A DNA stretch of 64,000 nt from the NCBI RefSeq assembly GCF_001543105.1, contig NZ_CP014159.1:930001-994000 (forward strand), read 5' to 3'. Source of the stretch: Aerococcus christensenii. GTDB lineage: Bacteria; Bacillota; Bacilli; Lactobacillales; Aerococcaceae. Every line of letters starts with the position of its first letter. Within the stretch, counting starts at the first letter, position 1. This document shows, piece after piece, positions 51,483-58,947 of this stretch. The translations under genes were made by a program, and so were the position numbers. The notes under the pieces were generated by a model, which saw only the letters and a list, made by a program, of their open reading frames with translations, was not told the origin of the DNA and did not search any database.

Positions 51483-51535
51483 ACCGACCCCCAAAAGTTA
51501 GACCAAAAATCTAACTTTTGGAGGTCGGTATTTTT
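51483..51535 (+). terminator. left-end hairpin and T-run of the IS3 element
   Basis: 20-base arms (51483-51502 and 51510-51529) match at 19 positions around a 7-base loop and are followed by T5. The left arm includes the terminal inverted repeat. It could block read-through transcription into orfA. Confidence 0.65.
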
Positions 51536-52126
51536 ATGTCGAAGTATAGTTATCAATTTAAGAAAGAAGTTGTTCAAGCTTACTTAGAAGGTAAAGGTGG
51601 CTGCGCATTTCTTGCTAAACAATATGGAATAAAACGTAAAAGTCAAATTCGACGATGGATCGCTAATTACAAGGCTTATGGGGATAAAGGCTTATTGAGG
51701 TCTAGAAAACAAAATTCTTATTCTTTTGAAGCGAAGCTAGCTATTGTACAATTATATTTATCAAGTGAACTCTCCTATCAGGACATAGCGATTAAGATGG
51801 GGATAATGAATGCAGCCCTTGTTGCTCAATGGGTTTCTCGCTTTCGATTAGCTGGTCCTGATGCATTGAGAAGCCATAAGAAAGGGCGTAAACCGACGAT
51901 GGATAAACAAACAAGAGAAAAGAAAGAGAAGGAAGGCAAACGTCCCAATGGGGCAGATTCAGTAGATACGAGTACAGATCGGATTAAACAGTTGGAAGAT
52001 GAATGATATTGGGCCAAGTTAGAGAATGCTTTTTTAAAAGAGTTGAGGAGGTTGCGTTTAGAGGAAGAAGCCAAAACGAAAAAAAAGGTAACATCATACA
52101 CAGCCTCCGAGGACAATTCAAACTGA
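51536..52126 (+). pseudogene. IS3-family transposase orfA with in-frame TGA
   Basis: OrfA starts MSKYSYQFKKEVVQAYLEGK and carries a helix-turn-helix (FLAKQYGIKRKSQIRRWIAN) plus a second one (SYQDIAIKMGI...VAQWVSRFR). At 52004-52006 a TGA interrupts it in place of what is probably a Leu codon; the frame then continues with a Leu-rich zipper-like stretch (YWAKLENAFLKELRRLRLEE) to 52126. Near 52079-52087 the frame reads AAA AAA AAG, the slippery site for -1 shifting into orfB. The nonsense codon precedes the slippery site, so no fusion transposase can form. Confidence 0.9.
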
Positions 52127-52973
52127 AAGACCTTCTCAAATATACAGGTATGCCAAAAGCCACTTTTATGTACTGGCAGAAAAGATTCAATAGAAAAAAT
52201 CCAGATCAAGAAATTGAAACAAAACTCATAGAAATTTGCCAAGAAAATAAAGATTACGGCTATCGGCGTATGACCGCTGCGCTGAAAAATCAAGGCTTTC
52301 TGATCAATAAGGAAAAAATTCAACGACTCATGCAAAAATTAAAGCTTCAAGTTACTTCATATGCGAGAAAAAGTCGAAAATATAATTCCTATAAAGGTAA
52401 ATATGGTCGAATAGCGCCTAATAGAATCCATCGTCGTTTCTGCACCTCGATTCCTCACCAAAAGGTGACAACTGATACGACTGAATTTAAATATTACGAA
52501 GTCGATAAAAAGGGGCGTATGACGATGCACAAGCTAAGCTGTATTTAGATTCCTTTATGGATATGTTTAATAGCGAAATCTTAAGATATAGTATCGATAG
52601 AAGCCCTTCTGCTATCAATGTGATGACAGCTTTAGATCAAGCCATTCAAGTAACATCAGATTGTCCTTATCGTCGTACTTTTCATTCAGATCAGGGTTGG
52701 GCTTATCAGATGAAAAGTTATACAGATTGCTTAAAGGCAGAACGAATTTTCCAAAGTATGTCCAGGAAAGGCAACTGTCACGATAATTCAGTGATGGAAA
52801 ACTTTTTTGGCTTACTAAAACAAGAAATTTATTATGGGGTTATCTATTACAGTTACGAAGAATTAAAATCCGCCATAGAGAAATATATCAAGTACTATAA
52901 CGAAAAACGAATCAAAGAACGACTAGGATGGATGAGTCCTGTTCAATATCGGATCAGCCTTACGGCTACATAA
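52088..52973 (+). pseudogene. IS3-family transposase orfB (DDE integrase) with frameshift
   Basis: OrfB lies in the -1 frame relative to orfA. Motifs: GYRRMTAALKNQG, the first catalytic Asp in VTTDTTEFKYYEV, the second in TFHSDQGWAYQM and the Glu in SVMENFFGLLKQEIYYG. At 52531-52540 the five bases AAGCT occur twice in tandem; removing one copy restores HKLYLDSFMDMF, so this duplication caused the frameshift between 52548 and 52557. The exact 5' end depends on the slippage site and is approximate. Confidence 0.88.
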
Positions 52974-53033
52974 AAAAACGTAGCAGTCGATAAAACTACT
53001 ACGTTTAAAAAAGTCTAACTTTTTGGAGTCACA

Positions 53034-53185
53034 TCAATAATAAAGAGAGTGTTCTTTTTTTATCTAGTAAAGGAATCTTTTGGGTTCAATTTAAAAAGGA
53101 AGAAGATCAGATTCCTAAAGGAGAAATTTTTACGAATGAGAATAGCGTGATGAGGATGTATTGGTTTAAGGAGGAGAAATCATGA
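53034..53185 (+). pseudogene. broken gene of unknown function, 3' part
   Basis: This continues the gene interrupted at 51479. The frame reads INNKESVLFLSSKGIFWVQF onwards and ends in TGA at 53183-53185, which overlaps the ATG of the next gene (ATGA). That overlap shows the two genes were once an operon with translational coupling. Confidence 0.65.
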
Positions 53186-53886
53186 AACAGCAGAGCTTGA
53201 AATTAATTTTTTCGTTAGTCTTTTTACTTGTCAGCTTTGGCTGTTCAGATTGTCGAGTAGGCGCTCCGACTGAAGAGACTTTCAGAGAGAAAGTAGCGAC
53301 AGAGCCCCGGACGTTAGAAGAAGCGCCTTCTTCTGCAGGCATTGCTCCCGGAGACCAATCCTCTGATCAGGAAGCATCCCTTCAAGTAGTCGCAAGTCGT
53401 CAGCCCTCTCAACCCTCCAGTGAGAAATCCCAGACAGAAACGAAAGCAACAGATTTACCTCAGCAGGCTTCGCTCAAGCAGGTCTTGCTGGTCTCTCCCC
53501 AACTGCAAGAAGTCTGGTATTATTGTGCGCCAACAACTGTTAGTATGATGCTATCCGCGAGAGGGATTCGGATCGACCAACACACGTTAGCGATGAAAAT
53601 GAGAACTTATGAACCCTATGGGACGCATAACCGAAATATCAAAGATGGCTACCCCATGTATTACACGATTGATTCTGGGTGAGTGTATGGTGGCAAGCCA
53701 GGAGATCATAATGTGATAGGGATTGGTTACAAGTGGCGGGAAGATAGGCGGTCGATTGAGTATGTCTACTACTTAGATCCTTCGACCAGGGCGCAAGATC
53801 CCGTATATGGCGGTTTAAAAATCATGCCCCCAAGAGAGTTGCTCGAGGCAACCGTTATCTGTGGTGAGCCTAACTATGGCGGGTAG
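53182..53886 (+). pseudogene. C39-like cysteine peptidase lipoprotein, interrupted by TGA
   Basis: The frame from 53182 encodes a signal peptide with a lipobox-like FGC near residue 21, a Ser/Thr/Gln/Glu-rich linker (about 30-95), then a Peptidase_C39-like domain: WYYCAPTTVSMMLSARGI with the presumed catalytic Cys. A TGA at 53680-53682 stops it after 166 residues; the same frame continues VYGGKPGDHNVIGIGYKW with the His region and YYLDPSTRAQD. The distance between the Cys and His segments is short for the family, so a piece was probably also deleted. AAGGAGGAG precedes the ATG. Read as a decayed extracellular protease or peptide-processing protein. Confidence 0.75.
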
Positions 53887-53916
53887 TGCCATTAAGAATG
53901 CGGAGCATCGTTATAG

Positions 53917-53966
53917 AAAAAGTGCTAGCTTCTTTGTATCAATCGACAAAGAGGCTAGCGCTTTTT
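53917..53966 (+). terminator. terminator after the C39-like pseudogene
   Basis: AAAAAGTGCTAGC-TCTTTGT and ACAAAGA-GCTAGCGCTTTTT form a ~20-bp imperfect stem with an 8-base loop. The remaining ~170 bases to the next gene show nothing else. Confidence 0.85.
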
Positions 53967-54141
53967 AGGTTGGTGTAGCAATTTGTTGAAGGAAGGTTTT
54001 TGCTCTTATGGGAGAGGTTCTCCTGTTCCCCTTTTTTTAGAGGAAGGGACTAATTTTTAAGCTTGCATTTATAAAGAAGACCCCTTAAAATTAAGCAATA
54101 CCATTGAGTTAATAACATTCTAAAAAGATAGGGGAATATGA

Positions 54142-55152
54142 ATGGTAAAAAAATTTAAAGCAAGACTCATCAGTGGAGGAATAGCTTTTCTTTTAGGAAC
54201 AGTGATTTTGACAGGTGTAGTTGGCAATTATTTTGTGAATTATGCTTTAGTGCCTCAGCATGGAGGACAGGAACGAAAAGTGAAAGATCCTAAACAAGAG
54301 AATGAGGGACTCGCTCGGAGGAAAAAAGAAGAAAAAGAAGCGAGAGATCGTTGGTTAACGGCAGTTAAGGAGCAAACAGAAGAAGTAAGTATTTCTTCGA
54401 AGGAAGGCTTACGCTTGGCGGGTCACGCTTATCGGCAAATTTCACCTACGCACAATTGGATGATTGTGGTTCACGGCTATCAATCGAGTGAAGAGGAGTC
54501 TCAAATTTTAGCTCAACATTTTTATCAAGCGGGCTATCATGTGCTCACCTATAGTCAGAGAGGATGTGGGAAGAGTGAAGGCGACTACATTGGGATGGGG
54601 CTTTTGGAGAAGGAAGATCTGAAGAGATGGACTCAGTGGGTAATTGATCAAGACGCGGACAGTCGGGTGATTTACCATGGAACGTCAATGGGCGGAGCAA
54701 CTGTGCTATTGGCGAGTGGCGAACAGCTTCCAGATCAAGTGAAAGCTATCGTTTCGGATTGTTCTTATACAAGTATTTGGGCGATCTTTGCTTCTGAATT
54801 GAAGGCTCGTTTTTCTCTACCGAGTTTTCCAGTCTTGGATATGGCGAGAGCTGTGGGGAGATTTAGAGCGGGATATGACATCAAAGAAGGCGATGTAGAG
54901 CAGGCAGTCAGCCAGAGCCAGCTTCCTATTTTCTTCCTCCATACAAAAGAGGATACATTTGTTCCTGTAGAGATGGTCCAAAGTCTCTATCAAGCTAAAA
55001 CAGGGGGTCAGAAAGATCTCTTCATTTATGAAACAGGAAAACATGCAGAAGCCAAGTATCATCCCGATTACTATGAGAAAATTCAGAGCTTTATTGAAAA
55101 TATCAAGCAAAATAAAGCAAGGACGTTCGATTTTAAACGAACGTCCTTTTAA
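54142..55152 (+). CDS. membrane-anchored alpha/beta hydrolase
   Basis: The protein has 336 residues. An N-terminal membrane segment (about 10-33) anchors the domain, followed by a charged linker. Hydrolase motifs: VVHGYQSSEEE as the oxyanion strand, YSQRGCGKSEGDY, nucleophile elbow GTS182MGG, the Asp in HTKEDTFVP and the His in GKHAEAKY. It resembles the YqkD/FrsA-like serine hydrolases of Firmicutes; the substrate is unknown. AGGGGAATATG gives a modest ribosome-binding site. Its terminator overlaps the last codons and serves the convergent nth gene as well. Confidence 0.88.
   Translation: MVKKFKARLISGGIAFLLGTVILTGVVGNYFVNYALVPQHGGQERKVKDPKQENEGLARRKKEEKEARDRWLTAVKEQTEEVSISSKEGLRLAGHAYRQISPTHNWMIVVHGYQSSEEESQILAQHFYQAGYHVLTYSQRGCGKSEGDYIGMGLLEKEDLKRWTQWVIDQDADSRVIYHGTSMGGATVLLASGEQLPDQVKAIVSDCSYTSIWAIFASELKARFSLPSFPVLDMARAVGRFRAGYDIKEGDVEQAVSQSQLPIFFLHTKEDTFVPVEMVQSLYQAKTGGQKDLFIYETGKHAEAKYHPDYYEKIQSFIENIKQNKARTFDFKRTSF
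55119..55150. terminator. bidirectional terminator overlapping the hydrolase stop codon
   Basis: AAGGACGTTCG / CGAACGTCCTT with an 8-base loop, A-rich left and T-rich right. The hairpin encodes the last ten residues of the hydrolase and separates it from nth on the other strand. Confidence 0.85.
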
Positions 55153-55153
55153 A

Positions 55154-55807
55154 TTAGAGATGAGGAAGTTGATCTTCTTCCTGTTTGAGTGGAAGGGTAA
55201 AGAGTTGTGGATAGTCAAAACAATGGGGTTGACGAGCGGTACAGATATATCGGCCAAATCGGACAAGGGCTTGGTGAGCTTGGCGCCATTGGGTGGGAGG
55301 AAGAAGAGAAGTGACGCGTTGTTCGACTTGTAGAACGGTAGCGTCTTTGGGCACAATGGCGTGATGTTTACAGACACGTTGAACATGGGTATCTACTGCA
55401 AAGGCGGGAATATCAAAAGCGATACTGAGCACCACACTCGCTGTTTTTCGACCTACTCCACTTAAACTTTCTAAATTCTTTCGATTGGAAGGCACTTTTC
55501 CGTTAAAACGCGTCACAATTTGTTGAGCGGTTTGTTGGATATATTTGGCTTTGTTTTTGTAGAGACCTATGGTATGAAGGTAAGGTTCTAAATCTTTAGG
55601 ATGAGCTTGAGCGAGGGCTTCAGGGGTTGGATAGTCACGAAATAACGCAGGTGTAACTTTATTTACCCCTTGATCGGTGGTTTGAGCGCTTAAAATAACA
55701 GCTATTAAAAGTTCAAAGGGATTGCGGTGATGAAGTTCGGTTTCTACTTTTGGATAGAGAGCAATAATCTCTTGGAGTAGGTAATAAGCATTTTCGTTAG
55801 ATAACAT
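55154..55807 (-). CDS. nth: endonuclease III with incomplete Fe-S cysteine motif
   Basis: Nth is a DNA glycosylase/AP lyase that removes oxidised pyrimidines. The protein has 217 residues from the ATG at 55807; an ATG two codons upstream is nearer the AAAGGA site, and longer starts give a non-homologous extension. Motifs: LIAVILSAQTTD, the helix-hairpin-helix LESLSGVGRKTASVVL with the catalytic Lys, and VDTHVQRV with the catalytic Asp. The C-terminal iron-sulfur motif, normally C-x6-C-x2-C-x5-C, reads CTARQPHC then Y and L where the third and fourth cysteines should be. The cluster is therefore probably missing, although the catalytic core is intact. Confidence 0.93.
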   Translation of the reverse strand: MLSNENAYYLLQEIIALYPKVETELHHRNPFELLIAVILSAQTTDQGVNKVTPALFRDYPTPEALAQAHPKDLEPYLHTIGLYKNKAKYIQQTAQQIVTRFNGKVPSNRKNLESLSGVGRKTASVVLSIAFDIPAFAVDTHVQRVCKHHAIVPKDATVLQVEQRVTSLLPPTQWRQAHQALVRFGRYICTARQPHCFDYPQLFTLPLKQEEDQLPHL

Positions 55808-55917
55808 GAGCATTTTCCTTTCTTTTTGTCTATTGTAGCAAAGACAGAGGAAAAAAGGAGGAATCTTGCTTCTATAAAAAAGGGCTCTATAAAGAGCCCT
55901 AAAAGGTGATGACTGCA

Positions 55918-57745
55918 TTAAAATTGACAGGCACTTCTACCCGCAATGCGTCCGAAAGTGAAGATGTCTGAGAGAGAATTCCCACCTAAACGATTGTTTG
56001 CATGGATGCCACCGGCAACTTCGACACAAGCGAATAGTCCAGCAATAACTTGATCTTGACAATTCAAAACTTCTGCATTCGTATTAATTTTTAAACCACC
56101 CATGGTATGGTGAACAGCTGGTTTTCTAAGAGTAGCATAGAATGGAGCAACTTCAATCTTGAGATCGAAAGCATTCTTATGGAAGTCAGGATCTTCCCCT
56201 TGATCAACGTAGTGGTTATAAGTGTCTACCGTTTTTTTTAAGACAGCAGGGTTCTTGCCAAATCTTCAATGGTATCTGCACGGAAAAGAGCGCCTGAAGC
56301 AATTTGTTCTTCCGTTTTTTCTTGATTGGTGTTGTAAGCGGTCTTCTTAATTTCATCGTCAGCAATCAAGTAGAATAGACTGCCGTTAGCGATGGCAGCT
56401 TTGGAGATTTCATCGCGAGTTCCAAATTCATTTACGAAACGTTTCCTTTGTTGGTTCGCCATTAAGAAGTTAGCAGGAGGAACCTGTAAACCAGTGAAAA
56501 GTGCTCCTGTTTGAGGATCACAAGTTGGTAACATTTGAATCATACCCATGTCTACGAGATCTACGTTGACTTGTTGACCTAAACGAATCCCGTCCTCTGT
56601 AAGAGCAGGTGAATTAGAGGTCTTAATATCGTCATCAATTTTTTCCCAAAAGGTATTGTATTGTTGCAACATCTTAGTGTTGGCACCAAAACCACCTGTG
56701 GCAAGGACAACAGATTTCGCGTGAACGGTGATTGGTTCTCCCTTGATGCCGCCATACGCCCATTTTCATCCGTTAAAAGCTCAGTAGCACGTGCATCGAG
56801 GAGAATTTCGCCGCCGTTGTTCGTGACATATTTTTCTAGAGCACTAATAAAAGCGTATCCTTGGTCTGCTTTTGGTCTATGTTCACGTCTCCACACAGCA
56901 CCTACTGGCATTTCAACAGTTCCTTTATCAAAATCAACCCCAATTTTTGCAAGCCAATGAACAGATTCTAGAGCATGGTCGGTTAATTCTTTCACTAAAT
57001 CATAGTTACCGTAGACTTTGTTGCCATTAGGATCTGTTCTTTTTCCGCCTAAGTAGGTTTGAATACGGTGAAGTAAGGTGGAATCGAATAAGTAATTTTC
57101 ACCTTGTTTTGTTTTTTCGAGATAAGTGTGAATTTCTTTTTTCAATTGACGGAAATCTTCAAGATATTCTGGATCAATTTCTTTTTCATCTGTAGCAGCG
57201 ATATTTTCGAGGGTGTGCGCTTCACCTGCTAGAGCTGAGAATTCTTTTTGCCATTCTGGATCAGCCGCATTTATGGGGCCGCCTGTCCGAATAGTGTTGC
57301 CTCCTAGAGCAGGGAATTTCTCAAGTAAAATAACTTTTTTATTGTTTTGAAGAACAGTAGCTGCAGCTGCTAGACCAGCTCTGCCTCCCCCAATAACTAC
57401 AACATCTGTGGTTAAATCTTTGGCTTCGTCTGCTTCTTTTTTAGGTTTTGGACGTTTTTTGAAGATTTCGGGATCTTCACCTGCTTCTCGGATAGCATCT
57501 GCTACTTCTTCAATAATTCCTAAACTTGAAATGGTGGCACCAGAAACAGTGTCCACATTCAGCGCTTGTCCTTCAATAATAGAAGACGGAACAGTGGTAA
57601 AGACAGGATAGGAAATGCCCTTACTTTCTTTACTAGAGTCCACGTCGATCTTTTCAATCCGATCTGAGGACAAGGTCACTGGCAAGGAGCCGTTGTGACC
57701 TTTCGCGCGAACATGATACGTGCCTGCTTGAAACATTTCTTTCAT
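55918..57745 (-). pseudogene. FAD-dependent fumarate/urocanate-reductase-like flavoprotein, frameshifted
   Basis: The whole reading is about 608 residues in three frames. N-terminal FMN-binding domain (VSGATISSLGI with the flavinylation-type Ser/Thr motif, about 65-80), then the FAD domain beginning VVVIGGGRAGLAAA and GGNTIRTGG, then the C-terminal [25 protein letters not shown]. One base is missing near 56757-56762 and one A near 56256 (GGCAAGAA for an expected GGCAAAGAA). Such proteins reduce fumarate, urocanate or related acceptors as electron sinks. The start, ribosome-binding site (GGAAGG) and promoter are intact, so inactivation appears recent. A sequencing error cannot be excluded from the sequence alone. 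Confidence 0.85.
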
Positions 57746-57776
57746 AATATCTACCTTCCCTTTATGTGCTTATTAT

Positions 57777-57804
57777 ATTATAAAAAGATAAAACTAAGCT
57801 GTAA
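57777..57804 (-). promoter_or_regulatory. promoter of the fumarate-reductase-like pseudogene
   Basis: On the minus strand TTACAG (57804-57799), 16 bases, then a perfect TATAAT (57782-57777). Confidence 0.6.
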
Positions 57805-57808
57805 ATAA

Positions 57809-57822
57809 TGAAAGCGCTCTCA
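57809..57822. promoter_or_regulatory. cre site (CcpA binding)
   Basis: TGAAAGCGCTCTCA matches the cre consensus TGWNANCGNTNWCA at every position. It lies directly upstream of the -35 of the leftward pseudogene and about 110 bases before the rightward dehydrogenase promoter, so CcpA could affect both divergent genes. Confidence 0.8.
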
Positions 57823-57931
57823 ACAACTTTGTGAAAAAGGTTAAGATATAAGGCAAAAATAAAGCAAAAAAATTGTAGATATATTTACAAAGAATTATTA
57901 AAAAAAGACTTAAATTTTATAAGAAAAGTGG

Positions 57932-57937
57932 TATATT
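57932..57937 (+). promoter_or_regulatory. -10 candidate for the 2-hydroxyacid dehydrogenase gene
   Basis: TATATT lies 35 bases before the chosen start; TTAAAT 16 bases upstream is a weak -35. Confidence 0.4.
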
Positions 57938-57972
57938 AGTAACAATTTAAATAAAAAGAAGGGATGAGTGAG

Positions 57973-58893
57973 ATGACAAGAAGAGTCGCTATTATTGGAA
58001 TGGGAAATGTTGGCGCAGCTGTCGCCCATCAATTAATTATCGAAGGAAAAGTAGATGATTTGGTATTGATTGATAAGAATGAAAATAAAGTAAGAGCAGA
58101 TGCGATTGATTTTGAGGATGCTTTAACCCATTTGCCTTACCATGTGAATATCATCGTGAATGATTATGAACGATTAGGGGAGATGGATGTGATTATCTCT
58201 ACCTTAGGAAATATGAAACTTATCGATCCTCAAAGGCCAGATCGTTTTGCAGAGCTTCGCCATAACAAGGAAGAAGTGGCTAAAGTGAGCGAAAAAATTA
58301 AACGTTCAGGTTTTAAGGGAATTCTTGTGGTCGTAACGAACCCTTGTGATGCGATTTGTATGCTTTATCAAGAAGGCACAGGACTTTCAAAGGAAAGAGT
58401 GATAGGAACAGGAACTTTACTCGATTCAGCTCGCTTGCATCGATCTTTAGGGAAATTTTTCAAGGTGCATCCTAAGTCTGTACAAGGTTACAGTTTAGGA
58501 GAACATGGAGATTCTCAATTTGTGGCATGGTCTAATGTTTCTGTTTTTGATCGAAATATATATGATTTATCTGAAGAGATGGCTGCCGATTTGGAAGCAA
58601 TTGAAGAGGAGACGCGTCAGGGTGGACATACGGTATTTTTCGGAAAGCACTACACAAATTATGGAATTTCGGCAGCGGTTGTGAGATTAGTTTTAATCAT
58701 ACTTTCAGATGCCCATGAGGAGTTGCCGGTTTCAAATTATCGAGAAGAATACGGCACTTATCTTTCTTATCCTGCAATTGTGGGAAGACAAGGAATTATA
58801 AAACAATGTCAGTTAAAATTAACCGATGAGGAGTTAGAAAAGTTAAAACGTTCTGCAGAAACGATTCTTGCAAAAGCGAATTATTCAGAGTAA
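57973..58893 (+). CDS. L-2-hydroxyisocaproate / L-lactate dehydrogenase family protein
   Basis: The protein has 306 residues from the ATG at 57973; the ATG at 57964 overlaps the AGAAGGG ribosome-binding site. NAD fold: VAIIGMGNVGAAVAHQL and the acidic Asp in LVLIDKNENK. Substrate and catalytic residues: VTNPCDA, GTLLDSARLHRSL with the Asp and Arg, and GEHGDSQF with the catalytic His. The wide, non-LDH loop and the sequence resemble L-2-hydroxyisocaproate dehydrogenases more than main glycolytic LDH, so reduction of branched 2-oxoacids is the best guess. It shares a regulatory region containing a cre site with the divergent flavoprotein pseudogene. Confidence 0.85.
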   Translation: MTRRVAIIGMGNVGAAVAHQLIIEGKVDDLVLIDKNENKVRADAIDFEDALTHLPYHVNIIVNDYERLGEMDVIISTLGNMKLIDPQRPDRFAELRHNKEEVAKVSEKIKRSGFKGILVVVTNPCDAICMLYQEGTGLSKERVIGTGTLLDSARLHRSLGKFFKVHPKSVQGYSLGEHGDSQFVAWSNVSVFDRNIYDLSEEMAADLEAIEEETRQGGHTVFFGKHYTNYGISAAVVRLVLIILSDAHEELPVSNYREEYGTYLSYPAIVGRQGIIKQCQLKLTDEELEKLKRSAETILAKANYSE

Positions 58894-58901
58894 AAAAGCA
58901 T

Positions 58902-58945
58902 AAATAAAGCAGCAGAGTATTTTTGAAACCTGCTGCTTTATTTTG
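58902..58945. terminator. bidirectional terminator between the dehydrogenase and the OYE-like gene
   Basis: AAATAAAGCAGCAG / CTGCTGCTTTATTTT with a 13-base loop; A-rich and T-rich flanks serve both convergent genes. Confidence 0.9.
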
Positions 58946-58947
58946 AT

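Larger units (their letters stand above)
51480..53033 (+). mobile_element. IS3-family (IS150-like) insertion sequence, inactive copy
   Basis: The element is about 1554 bases. Ends begin TGTACCGACC and finish GGAGTCACA; inside them lie inverted matching segments (GACCCCCAAAAGTTAGAC at the left against the complement of the right-end segment, 16 of 18). It contains orfA and orfB joined by an A8 slippery site, as expected for IS3. Both frames are damaged. It interrupts the gene at 50625-53185 within a codon-readable position. No target duplication could be defined with confidence. Confidence 0.85.

Noticed and set aside
51826..52335. 169-codon open frame on the minus strand inside the IS3 element
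   Set aside because: It is antisense to orfA/orfB, which carry clear transposase motifs in the plus direction.
51480..53033. Target-site duplication for the IS3 element
   Set aside because: Three- and four-base flanks at several possible end positions do not match, so no duplication is claimed.
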